NCBI GenBank assembly: GCA_964595785.1
Contig: CAZQRO010000025.1
Location: forward strand, 1-24,203
Length of the DNA: 24,203 nt
Direction: 5' to 3'
From: Bovifimicola sp964595785
GTDB taxonomy: Bacteria; Bacillota; Clostridia; Lachnospirales; Lachnospiraceae
Shown: piece after piece, positions 16,652-24,203 of the stretch
Layout: each line of letters opens with the position of its first letter
Position numbering within the stretch: the stretch's first letter is position 1
Position numbers and translations under genes: made by a program
The notes under the pieces: generated by a model
What the model was told of the DNA's origin: nothing
The model's input: the letters and a program-made list of their open reading frames with translations, nothing else
The model's database searches: none

Positions 16652-16772
16652 CTTTCTGTTTTTCAACAACTTTCTGACTTTTATTATATCGTAGAGCCAC
16701 AGAATTTACCACTATTTTTAATTATTTTTCCAGCATAACTTTCTGATTTTAACAATATACTTATGTTATATG

Positions 16773-16804
16773 ATGAGTTGCCCGACAAATGGCATGAGAC
16801 CATT
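16773..16804. repeat. 32-bp direct repeat, copy 2
   Basis: Identical to 14641-14672 in the same orientation, 2.1 kb away. Here it lies between the divergent hemerythrin and DUF6512 genes. Its minus strand still reads WSHAICRATH, but with a stop directly before it and another three codons after, so it is a bare fragment. The rest of 16615-16856 holds only promoter-like AT-rich DNA. Confidence 0.9.
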
Positions 16805-16856
16805 ATATACAATAAGTATGCACTATGTAATCTAATCGAAAGGAAATGTTGTAACA

Positions 16857-17381
16857 ATGTCAGATTTATTTAAAAAACTTGAAATAATCGGTTTCTTCTT
16901 TGTGTCAATTGTCGGTACTTTACTGCATTTTGCATATGAGGCAAGTGGCAGCAACTTTATTGCAGGTATATTTGCTCCTGTCAATGAATCCACATTTGAA
17001 CATTTAAAACTTCTCTTTTATCCTTTTATCATATATGGAATTATTGAATATATACTTCTTAAGAAACATGATTTTGAATCAATTAACTATTTTATTTGCT
17101 CGAAAGTTTATGCACTTATGTATGGTCTTCTATCCATAATTGTATTTTTCTATACATATAGCGGAGTCATAGGCAATTTCTATGATGTCGTAAACATCAT
17201 AATATTTTATTTATCCGTACTTATCGCCTCTGTCATTGGTTATCGATTAACGCAAAAAGGAGACTCCTGCAATTTTTGCAAAAATCCCACTTTCTGTATA
17301 TCACTGTTAATACTTTTAATTTCCCTGTTTATTGTTTTTACAATTGTACCTCCTGATATTGCTCTTTTTGAAGCTCCTTAG
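16857..17381 (+). CDS. DUF6512 family integral membrane protein
   Basis: The 174-residue protein has about five or six hydrophobic helices. It carries the conserved GTLLHFAYEASG and IFAPVNESTFEHLKLLFYPF motifs of the DUF6512 family, whose His and Glu residues near membrane helices suggest metal or proton binding; function is unknown. AAAGGA lies 12 nt before the ATG, which is long. Its last 44 bases overlap tail-to-tail with the SNF2 helicase gene. The CNFCKNPTFC cysteine group near residue 140 is notable. Confidence 0.7.
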   Translation: MSDLFKKLEIIGFFFVSIVGTLLHFAYEASGSNFIAGIFAPVNESTFEHLKLLFYPFIIYGIIEYILLKKHDFESINYFICSKVYALMYGLLSIIVFFYTYSGVIGNFYDVVNIIIFYLSVLIASVIGYRLTQKGDSCNFCKNPTFCISLLILLISLFIVFTIVPPDIALFEAP

Positions 17382-20300
17382 TCTCTTCTTCTAATTGCAA
17401 TATCTTCTGCAGTTCTTTAAGATTTACGCTTCCTGCAGACATTTCACCTCCTGATATAACATTTTCTGATAGTTCAAGTTTTCTTTCCTGCAAATCCATT
17501 ATTCGCTGCTCGATAGTTCCTTTTGCCACGAGCTTCATTACAGTCAGTGTTCTAATCTGACCAATTCGGTGTGCCCTGTCCGTCGCCTGGTTTTGTACTG
17601 CTCCATTCCACCACGGATCATAATGAATAACAATATCTGCCGCAGTCAGATTAAGTCCGGTTCCACCGGCTTTTAAGGAAATGAGGAATACCGGTACTTT
17701 TTCATTTTGAAATTCTTCAACCATTCTTCTTCTCTCCTCCTTAGTGTTCTTACCACTAAGCATAAGCACATCTATACCTCTTTTTTCTAATTCGTCATAA
17801 ATTCTTGAGAGCATTTGTACAAATTGGGAAAATATCAATATTCTATGTTCGCCTTCAATGGCATTTTCAACCAATTCAATGCAGGTATCCATTTTCCCTG
17901 AACCACCATGATAATTCTCATAACATATATCAGGATTACAACAAATCTGCCTGATTCTTGTAAGTTCCGCAAGAACCTTAAGTCTGTCCTCTGCAAATTC
18001 TTTTTCATTCTTTCCTGCAAGTTCAAGCCTTAATGCATTCATTCTTGCATCATAAAGTTTCTGCTGCTCTTCTGTCATATTTACATATATTACATTTTCC
18101 ATTTTAGGCGGTAAATCCTTTAACACATCTTCCTTCTCTCTTCTAAGGATAAATGGTGATGCAATATTTCTAAATCTGTTAAGTACAACTTCGTCATTTG
18201 AAAGCACAATCGGTTCTTCGTATTTCTTTTTAAATGTCCTATAATCTGATAAATATCCCGGCATTATGAAATCAAATATACTGTATAAATCGCTTAATCT
18301 GTTTTCAATAGGGGTTCCCGTAAGTGCAAATCTATGCTTGCCTTTTAGTCTTTTAACAGACTCCGAAACTAATGTCGTGGGATTTTTAATATATTGTGCC
18401 TCATCTATTATTACATACTCATATTCTTTTTTCTCAAAGTCATCTATATCTCTTTTTAGTAAATCATAAGATGTAAGAATAACATGATATTCGTCAGACT
18501 GTAAAAGCAGTTTTTCACGCTTCTTTTTATCACCTAAAATAGTCATTACTGATAAATCCGGTGCAAATTTATTAATTTCACTTTCCCAGTTGTATACTAA
18601 TGAAGCCGGACATATAATTAACGTCTGTTTCTTACGTGCTTCTAACAATGTAATAACCTGAAGAGTCTTTCCAAGACCCATATCATCTGCTAAAATTCCT
18701 CCAAATCCGAAATCTGACAACACTGATAAAAACCTGTATCCTGTCTTCTGGTATTTTCTAAGCTTTGCATTTAATTCAGAAGGCACATCATAATCAGTTT
18801 CACCTACATCTTTTAAGTCCCTGATAATTTTCTTAAATGCACTGTCACGCCTGATTGTATCATCTGTTGAAAACTCCTTAAGTGAAGAATTAATATATCC
18901 CGCATAATATTTCTCAACCTGAAAAGCACCTGATACAAAATTTTTCTTTTTGACAGACAAACCTGTAGTAAGTTCTGATAAAAACCCGACATTACCATCA
19001 CTGATTTTTAAGAAATCACCATCCTTCATACGATAGTATCTTCTGCGCAGTTTATAAGATTCAAGTACTTCGTACATTTCTTCCATATCTATTTCATGCG
19101 AAGCAATATTTATATTAATCAAATCGCCTACAAGACTTATTCCCACACTTGGTTTCTGTAAATCCCTGATTCTGAATGAGTTAAGTGTTTCTGCCATAAA
19201 TACGTCTGAGACTTCATTTAATTCCCTGACTCCTTCATCTAAGAAATTAAATAACTTTTCTTCATCTATAATCTTCCATTTTTTATTCCCTTCCTCGTCT
19301 TCTATAATATCAAAATATTTCGTCACGATATCTAATGCCTGACTCTCTCTTGTAATATCCCTATATTCTCTGCTTTCATGCAAAACCTCAAATACATCAA
19401 AGACATCATTTCCATATATTGATTGGAGTTTTATGCTGATTGTTCCTTCTTCATTGTCAATATATACCTTTATCTTTGCCTTTGTAGGCATATATTCTTC
19501 TATGTCAATATCTTCGCACACAATCCCTATATGGTTTTTAAGACGCAATAATACATTTCCGCAGAATGCCCTATAATCTTCCCTATTGATAAAGTCAAAA
19601 TTTCTATCTGCATAAAGAAGTTTATTTTTCTTTAAATCCATACTGTTCATAGCCCTGATAAACGGAACAACATCTTTTGAAAATTCTTCTGTACATCTGT
19701 ATATACCATCATCTGTCATTAGAAAATCATGTCTGTCTCCATTAATTATCTTAACCGGTTTCATTTCAAGACTAATTCCAAAATCATTTTCATTTCTGAC
19801 CATAAGACATAATTTCGGATTTTCTTCCTTAACCTGATAATACACTCCATCAATATTTATTTCTTTTCCCATATAAATATTGAGCATTCTCTCCATAAAA
19901 AACGGATTAACCTCTAAAGTCCTATAATTATTTGTAATTGTAATTACATTCTCAAAATTAGAAAATGTTGCCTTAACCAATTCCATTACAAAATCAAGCC
20001 TTGGTAATGACATTTCAGTAAAAACCATTCTGTCATGAATTATAGTAAGTGTTTTTGAATATGGTGCCTTTTTCTTTTCTGCCATATTTTGCACCAGTTT
20101 AACCAGATTTTGTACATTAATCATTTTACCTGTACCTATCTTAGCAGATACATAATACACATCATCATTATTTGAAGACAGATATAAATCCAGATTAACC
20201 CTGCCTTTATCAATAATGCTTTCCCTTGTAACAGCATATTTCCTTATAACTTCAGCTAAATCTCTTGAAGTTTCTCTGTCTTTACTCACAGGAAGTACCT

Positions 20301-20631
20301 GTTTTTTCATTATTTCAGTTTTTCTATGTTTTAAAAATGAAAATGCCAATGCCACACAATGTCTGCATGCTTTGTTATTTTTGCTGTCTGTCATATCACA
20401 ATTACATTGATATACAAATATTTTATTTTCTTCTCTTTTTTCATCTACCCATATAAATGACTCATATTTTCTGCCTGAATTATCTTCTATTACACCGCGA
20501 ACATTGTACGAGCCTGTAATACTATCCTGCTGTACACTGAATTCATTTATTTTCTTTGCACCATATAAATCTCTGCCTTCTTCATACTGCCTGTATTTAC
20601 AACATTCTAAAATATCTTTTACTTCCAGCAT
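17338..20631 (-). CDS. SWIM zinc-finger SNF2 family DEAD/DEAH helicase
   Basis: The 1097-residue protein joins a SWIM zinc finger (Cys76, Cys78, Cys89, His91; CxC...CxH) to a long middle region and a Swi2/Snf2 ATPase: Walker A DDMGLGKTLQV, DEAQ box VIIDEAQYIKN, motif III LTGTPIENR, and the second lobe ending with QATDRAHRIGQ. Such proteins are ATP-driven DNA translocases that remodel protein-DNA complexes; many Firmicutes carry one. GGAGGT lies 5 nt before the ATG and the gene begins 13 nt after the ComEC-like gene, so they are co-transcribed. Its 3' end overlaps the convergent DUF6512 gene by 44 bp. Confidence 0.93.
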   Translation of the reverse strand: MLEVKDILECCKYRQYEEGRDLYGAKKINEFSVQQDSITGSYNVRGVIEDNSGRKYESFIWVDEKREENKIFVYQCNCDMTDSKNNKACRHCVALAFSFLKHRKTEIMKKQVLPVSKDRETSRDLAEVIRKYAVTRESIIDKGRVNLDLYLSSNNDDVYYVSAKIGTGKMINVQNLVKLVQNMAEKKKAPYSKTLTIIHDRMVFTEMSLPRLDFVMELVKATFSNFENVITITNNYRTLEVNPFFMERMLNIYMGKEINIDGVYYQVKEENPKLCLMVRNENDFGISLEMKPVKIINGDRHDFLMTDDGIYRCTEEFSKDVVPFIRAMNSMDLKKNKLLYADRNFDFINREDYRAFCGNVLLRLKNHIGIVCEDIDIEEYMPTKAKIKVYIDNEEGTISIKLQSIYGNDVFDVFEVLHESREYRDITRESQALDIVTKYFDIIEDEEGNKKWKIIDEEKLFNFLDEGVRELNEVSDVFMAETLNSFRIRDLQKPSVGISLVGDLININIASHEIDMEEMYEVLESYKLRRRYYRMKDGDFLKISDGNVGFLSELTTGLSVKKKNFVSGAFQVEKYYAGYINSSLKEFSTDDTIRRDSAFKKIIRDLKDVGETDYDVPSELNAKLRKYQKTGYRFLSVLSDFGFGGILADDMGLGKTLQVITLLEARKKQTLIICPASLVYNWESEINKFAPDLSVMTILGDKKKREKLLLQSDEYHVILTSYDLLKRDIDDFEKKEYEYVIIDEAQYIKNPTTLVSESVKRLKGKHRFALTGTPIENRLSDLYSIFDFIMPGYLSDYRTFKKKYEEPIVLSNDEVVLNRFRNIASPFILRREKEDVLKDLPPKMENVIYVNMTEEQQKLYDARMNALRLELAGKNEKEFAEDRLKVLAELTRIRQICCNPDICYENYHGGSGKMDTCIELVENAIEGEHRILIFSQFVQMLSRIYDELEKRGIDVLMLSGKNTKEERRRMVEEFQNEKVPVFLISLKAGGTGLNLTAADIVIHYDPWWNGAVQNQATDRAHRIGQIRTLTVMKLVAKGTIEQRIMDLQERKLELSENVISGGEMSAGSVNLKELQKILQLEEETKELQKEQYQEVQL

Positions 20632-20644
20632 ATCTTACCTCCAC

Positions 20645-21814
20645 CTATGGATTACAGATTTTGCACGGAGAATAACCTTTATTAATAAGTTCTTCCCTGT
20701 CTCCTATGTAGTCTTCTCTGTTACTTTCAGAAATATCATCGCCTGATCTGCATTCAGTTCTGTGAAATTTCTTTGTATTATTATTTAATACATAATTATT
20801 TTCCTCACCATTATCCGGCTGAATTTCACTTGGCTGAATTTCAATTGGCTGAATTTCATTTGTTGTGATTTTATCCGAGTGATTTTCATTTGTCATTGTC
20901 TCATCTGATGTCGTCACTTTTTCATATTGTGAATTATTAAAAGAAATATTTTTACCATCTGTAACAGATATTATATTTCCTTCCTCATCAGTTCTAAAAT
21001 ATCTGATTCCATATTCTTTTAACCGATTTAATATTTCTGCTACCGGATGCCCATATGAGTTATCTTTTCCTACACTGATTATAGCATATGATGGTTTAAC
21101 TGTCTTTAAAATCATCTGTGATGAAGAAGTATTCGAACCATGGTGACCCAGTTTTATAACATCAGCTGACAAATCAATTCCATTTTCCACCATATCGTAT
21201 TCTGACTCAATTTCTGCATCTCCACAGAATAAATATGCCACATTGCCATAAGTCATTTTAATTACCAGCGATTCATTGTTAACTTCCAAATAATCACTTC
21301 TGTTTGGTGCCATTATAGTAAATACTGCATCTCCAAGACTAAAAATCTCTCCTGTGGCAGGATATATTTCTTTAACATTATGTTCCTTAGCTGCTGATAA
21401 TACATCTTCATATGTAGAGTTTGTATACTCACTCTTTGTAAGCATTATTTCGTTCACATCGATATTATTAATAACGTCATCCATTCCACCAATATGGTCT
21501 TCATGGGGATGTGTTCCAACTACATATTCTAATTCAGTGATTCCCTGATTTTTACAGTATTCCACAACCTTATTTCCTGCTTTATTCTCTCCGGCATCAA
21601 TAAGCATGGATTCTTCGCCCTGCCTTATAAGTATGCTGTCACCCTGTCCAACATCAATAAAATGTACCTGAAGTATGCTGCCTGAATCGGTTGTATCAAA
21701 TTCACTTTCGTTTCTGCTAAAATGATTAACAGAAACAGGAATAGCTATTCCTGCTGCCAGAGCCAGACTTACTATTCCTGTTATTAATTTCTTTTTTAAA
21801 CCTATTCTATTCAT
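20645..21814 (-). CDS. Secreted ComEC-like metallo-beta-lactamase protein with Ada-like zinc tail
   Basis: The 389-residue protein has a signal-anchor (about 8-30), then an MBL domain like the extracellular nuclease domain of ComEC: IDVGQGDSILI, LIDAG, the metal-binding THPHEDHIGG (His102, His104, Asp106, His107) and LGHHGSN. A spacer with EIQP repeats (about 310-335) leads to a C-terminal Ada-like metal-binding module (TKKFHRTEC ... YSPCKICNP). It lacks the ComEC membrane channel, so it is not a DNA importer by itself; a secreted nuclease or phosphodiesterase is likely. AAAGGA stands 7 nt before the ATG. The helicase gene follows after 13 nt. Confidence 0.85.
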   Translation of the reverse strand: MNRIGLKKKLITGIVSLALAAGIAIPVSVNHFSRNESEFDTTDSGSILQVHFIDVGQGDSILIRQGEESMLIDAGENKAGNKVVEYCKNQGITELEYVVGTHPHEDHIGGMDDVINNIDVNEIMLTKSEYTNSTYEDVLSAAKEHNVKEIYPATGEIFSLGDAVFTIMAPNRSDYLEVNNESLVIKMTYGNVAYLFCGDAEIESEYDMVENGIDLSADVIKLGHHGSNTSSSQMILKTVKPSYAIISVGKDNSYGHPVAEILNRLKEYGIRYFRTDEEGNIISVTDGKNISFNNSQYEKVTTSDETMTNENHSDKITTNEIQPIEIQPSEIQPDNGEENNYVLNNNTKKFHRTECRSGDDISESNREDYIGDREELINKGYSPCKICNP

Positions 21815-21858
21815 CTGAATATCCTTTTATTATGCGTATGTTAATTTACAATTTTGCT

Positions 21859-22824
21859 TTAGAAATATACCAAATCATCTTTAGGCTTTGTAGATTTCTC
21901 TGCACTTATCAAATGAAGAACCGGTCCTTTTCCTCTGTATTCTTTTAAGAATTCGCGTCTTACTTTTGCTGTGACCGTAACCCATTCTTTATCCTTAAAT
22001 GGCACTTCATCTTTGCATTTACAAAGCATTCCCATAAATGTTATGTCGTCCGCACAGCATGTCATAGCAAATCTGCCCGGCACAAAACATGTATTAGGGT
22101 ATTTTGGCGGTTTATATACCAATGCTCCGAATTTTACAACTTTTCCGTCATATTTCTTAGCATTATCCATTGCGTCCATAAACCAGATTCCATAATCGTC
22201 ATCTTCTATTTCAATAACATCAGCCTCTAAATCAAATGGCAGTTCCTCTTCTTTCATCATATCTTCGAAACCTTCTGCCGCTTCATATCCAATCTGTGCT
22301 TTCTTATTAAATAATTTTACACATCTTCTGAAATCATTTCTCTTAGTTTCATTAGTGCATCTGTTAAGAATGACCATATCTGCCATAGATAACTGTTCAA
22401 TTACAATCGAACGTATGTTAGTCCAATACATGTTAAATGTAGTGGCATCTACAGTCGAAATAACCTGTGCAAGTATCCAGTCTTCAGGCATATTATCTTC
22501 TTCTGCTGCGTCCATTTCCCACATTCCGTTGTACTCAATCATAACTCGTTCAGGTTTATAAAAATCGTCACATTTTCTATAAAAAACTTCTGTCAAATCA
22601 CCTTTTTCGGCAACACTCTCTATAAATACATTTTTCTTTGACAATGCCACTGAATCATATTCTTCAACACCTTCTTCACACACGATAAGAACTGTTTTCT
22701 CACCTCTTGCAAACCCAGAATCATTTAATGTATCTCTGATAAAACTTGTCTTACCACTCTCAAGTATACCTGTAAACAGATATACAGGAACTTCTCTTTC
22801 TTCATTGTCCATTTTGTTAACCAT
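21859..22824 (-). CDS. CobW-like GTPase fused to a YcgQ/DUF1980-like C-terminal domain
   Basis: The 321-residue protein begins with a P-loop GTPase domain of the COG0523/CobW type (Walker A TGILESGKTSF; VILNRCT in place of NKxD), but lacks the CxCC metal motif of canonical members. About residues 225-321 (KVVKFGALVYKPP, then FVPGRFAMTCCADD) resemble the C-terminal domain of the TIGR03943/YcgQ family, which sits with zinc-linked COG0523 proteins and the YcgR permease in Bacillus. A fusion of the two suggests a metal or redox partner complex; no permease is visible here. The start is uncertain: ATG 22824 lies almost on its ribosome site, ATG 22812 is 12 nt from it. The gap to the preceding COG0523 gene is 44 nt. 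Confidence 0.75.
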   Translation of the reverse strand: MVNKMDNEEREVPVYLFTGILESGKTSFIRDTLNDSGFARGEKTVLIVCEEGVEEYDSVALSKKNVFIESVAEKGDLTEVFYRKCDDFYKPERVMIEYNGMWEMDAAEEDNMPEDWILAQVISTVDATTFNMYWTNIRSIVIEQLSMADMVILNRCTNETKRNDFRRCVKLFNKKAQIGYEAAEGFEDMMKEEELPFDLEADVIEIEDDDYGIWFMDAMDNAKKYDGKVVKFGALVYKPPKYPNTCFVPGRFAMTCCADDITFMGMLCKCKDEVPFKDKEWVTVTAKVRREFLKEYRGKGPVLHLISAEKSTKPKDDLVYF

Positions 22825-22868
22825 ACCTTTCTCACACTCTAATCTTTTGCTGCAAAACAGCCGCTCAA

Positions 22869-24041
22869 TTATGCAAGATAAAATAATTCTTTTAACTTAT
22901 CCTCATTTGGTTTAGTGCCTATTACACATATACGACCTGTGTAATCAGGGCTTCCTTTTCTGAGTTCGTATTCACCCGGAACAAGATCAAAATAAATCCA
23001 TTCTCCGTTAACATTTGGAAGCATTCCCTTTGCTCTTAAGATAACTCCATATTCTTCTGTATTAGCAAGTTTATCAAGTGCTGTCTTAACCTCTTCCTCT
23101 GTATATTTTCTAGGAGTTTCTGTTCCCCAGCTCGTAAATACATCATCTGCATGATGGTGATTGTGATGTCCATCGTGATGGTCATGGTCATGTCCACAGC
23201 CACATTCTTCGTCATGCTCATGATGATGATGTCCGCATTCACATTCTTCTTCATGCTTATGATGATGCTCATGTCCGCATTCATATTCTTCGTCATGCTC
23301 ATGATGATGATGATGTCCACATTCACATTCTTCGTCATGCTCATGCTCACAGCCACATTCTTCGTCATGCTCATGGTCATGATGATGTCCACATTCAGGA
23401 CAAACCTCTTCTTCTGTTAAAAGTTCATCTGCAAGTGAACCTGATTTTTCCATTGCTGCAAGTATCTTTGCTCCATTTATTTCTTCCCATGGAGTTGTAA
23501 TTATAGTAGCATTCTTATTATGTTCTCTTAATAATTCAACACATTCTGTCATCTTTGCTTCCGGCATCTTCTGTGAACGGCTGATAACAATTGTTCCTGC
23601 ACTTTCCACTTGATTGTTAAAGAATTCGCCGAAGTTTTTCATATACATCTTTGTTTTCAGTCCATCTACTACAGCAGTCGTACTATTTAGAACTATATCT
23701 GCTGTCTCCGAATCCATAACACCTGTAACTGCCTTGATTACATCAGATAATTTACCAACGCCTGATGGTTCAATAATAATTCTGTCAGGCGCATATTTAT
23801 CAATAACTTCCTTAAGCGCCGTACCAAAATCTCCTACAAGTGAACAGCATATACAGCCTGAATTCATCTCTGTAATCTGTACACCTGCATCTTTTAAAAA
23901 TCCCCCATCTATACCGATTTCACCAAATTCGTTTTCGATTAAAACTAATTTTTCGCCCTTAAGACCTTCTTCTAATAACTTCTTAATTAATGTAGTCTTA
24001 CCGGCTCCTAAAAATCCTGAAATAATGTCTATCTTCGTCAT
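22869..24041 (-). CDS. COG0523 (CobW-family) GTPase metallochaperone with His-rich insert
   Basis: I start this gene at ATG 24039-24041 (390 residues): AGAAGG lies 9 nt upstream and the promoter at 24106-24133 rules out the further 44 codons that are open. The GTPase domain (1-200) has Walker A GFLGAGKT (9-16), the CxCC metal site SGCICCSL (63-66) and EPSGVGK; the G4 position reads SRSQ, not NKxD. Residues about 214-298 are a dense His/Cys/Glu/Asp tract (many HDEECGCGH-type units), and a CobW C-terminal domain follows (about 310-390). Such proteins move Zn2+, Co2+ or Ni2+ to client enzymes. Together with the second CobW-like gene it suggests a metal-sparing function. Confidence 0.88.
   Translation of the reverse strand: MTKIDIISGFLGAGKTTLIKKLLEEGLKGEKLVLIENEFGEIGIDGGFLKDAGVQITEMNSGCICCSLVGDFGTALKEVIDKYAPDRIIIEPSGVGKLSDVIKAVTGVMDSETADIVLNSTTAVVDGLKTKMYMKNFGEFFNNQVESAGTIVISRSQKMPEAKMTECVELLREHNKNATIITTPWEEINGAKILAAMEKSGSLADELLTEEEVCPECGHHHDHEHDEECGCEHEHDEECECGHHHHHEHDEEYECGHEHHHKHEEECECGHHHHEHDEECGCGHDHDHHDGHHNHHHADDVFTSWGTETPRKYTEEEVKTALDKLANTEEYGVILRAKGMLPNVNGEWIYFDLVPGEYELRKGSPDYTGRICVIGTKPNEDKLKELFYLA
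23146..23400 (-). repeat. Degenerate tandem repeats coding the His-rich tract
   Basis: The stretch is built from variants of cat/gat/gaa triplet runs, coding His, Asp, Glu and CG(C)G blocks in imperfect units of about 12-16 residues. Slippage in such DNA can change tract length in frame. It is a coding repeat, not a CRISPR array. Confidence 0.8.
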
Positions 24042-24082
24042 ATTGTTTGTCCTTCTTTCTATAAACTCTGTCTGACCCTGAA

Positions 24083-24133
24083 CAATTACAAATTGCCTAA
24101 CTTTTAGTATAACTCTTTCAACCTCTTTGTCAA
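24083..24133 (-). promoter_or_regulatory. Promoter of the COG0523 gene with downstream palindrome
   Basis: On the minus strand a perfect TTGACA (24128-24133) and TATACT (24106-24111) are 16 nt apart, giving a leader of about 58 nt. A 13-bp palindrome CAATT-ACA-AATTG (24083-24095) lies just after the expected start site, where a repressor such as a Zur/Fur-type metal sensor could block transcription. The operator idea is inference. Confidence 0.65.
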
Positions 24134-24203
24134 GGGTACACTTTCTTGCTTGAGTTTCCGTGGTTTTATCCACAGAGATCCGATTCCATCATATTCGTTA
24201 TAA

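Noticed and set aside
23146..23400. CRISPR-like repeat array
   Set aside because: The repeats are short, irregular and coding for a His-rich tract in frame.
17338..24041. Anti-phage defence island (helicase plus nuclease-like gene)
   Set aside because: SWIM/SNF2 helicases and secreted ComEC-like MBL proteins are common housekeeping genes in this group, and no defence hallmark (methylase, toxin, CBASS or retron parts) is present.
24042..24173. 44-residue N-terminal extension of the COG0523 GTPase
   Set aside because: It would span the TTGACA/TATACT promoter, and the GTPase family begins directly with the P-loop strand at the ATG of 24041.
24166..24174. DnaA box TTATCCACA near the right edge
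   Set aside because: A single box without clustering or neighbouring dnaA/dnaN genes; likely chance.

Overview
The window is low-GC DNA with strong AGGAGG-like ribosome binding sites, an LPxTG wall anchor, an ECF transporter and several small-protein types that I associate with gut Lachnospiraceae (Lachnospira/Eubacterium/Roseburia-like Clostridia). That assignment rests on protein style, not on a marker gene. I see no rRNA, tRNA, CRISPR array, integrase or intact insertion sequence. Most genes lie on the minus strand; the plus strand carries a MATE exporter, ylmH and one DUF6512-type membrane protein.

Left part (1-5.8 kb). An AraC-type regulator with a downstream 80-residue subtilase-propeptide-like ORF is divergent from a MATE efflux pump. 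The pump is followed at 13 nt by an orphan ylmH (S4 RNA-binding protein, GTG start). Then comes a decayed stretch: a hybrid sensor kinase that has lost its N-terminus is separated by a broken PAS segment (in-frame stop plus frame change) from a polysaccharide deacetylase that has lost its C-terminal half. This looks like the scar of a deletion that joined two genes.

Central part (5.8-14.8 kb, all minus strand) is the most interesting region. In transcription order it holds a 57-residue protein not previously in the ORF set, a 78-residue HNHS-repeat-like protein, a 1389-residue LPxTG-anchored surface protein, a membrane-anchored DUF4430 protein, EcfT, and one 838-residue polypeptide that fuses two ECF ATPases to an S component. 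The surface protein carries an N-terminal DUF4430 domain and a C-terminal alpha-toroid, the two building blocks of animal transcobalamin/intrinsic factor, here in reverse order and far apart. My reading is a surface capture, hand-over and import chain for cobalamin or another corrinoid. No cobalamin riboswitch is visible, so the substrate stays inferred.

Right part (14.8-24.2 kb). After a gene-poor interval come cysK and a bacteriohemerythrin-like gene, with an identical 32-bp direct repeat lying on both sides of that block. A DUF6512 protein on the plus strand overlaps tail-to-tail with a SWIM/SNF2 helicase. The helicase follows a secreted ComEC-like metallo-beta-lactamase protein with an Ada-like zinc-binding tail, and two COG0523 (CobW-family) GTPases. 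One GTPase has a large His-rich metal-binding insert; the other lacks the CxCC motif and ends in a YcgQ/DUF1980-like domain. These four genes run in the same direction from a good promoter at the right edge and may form one metal-linked transcription unit.
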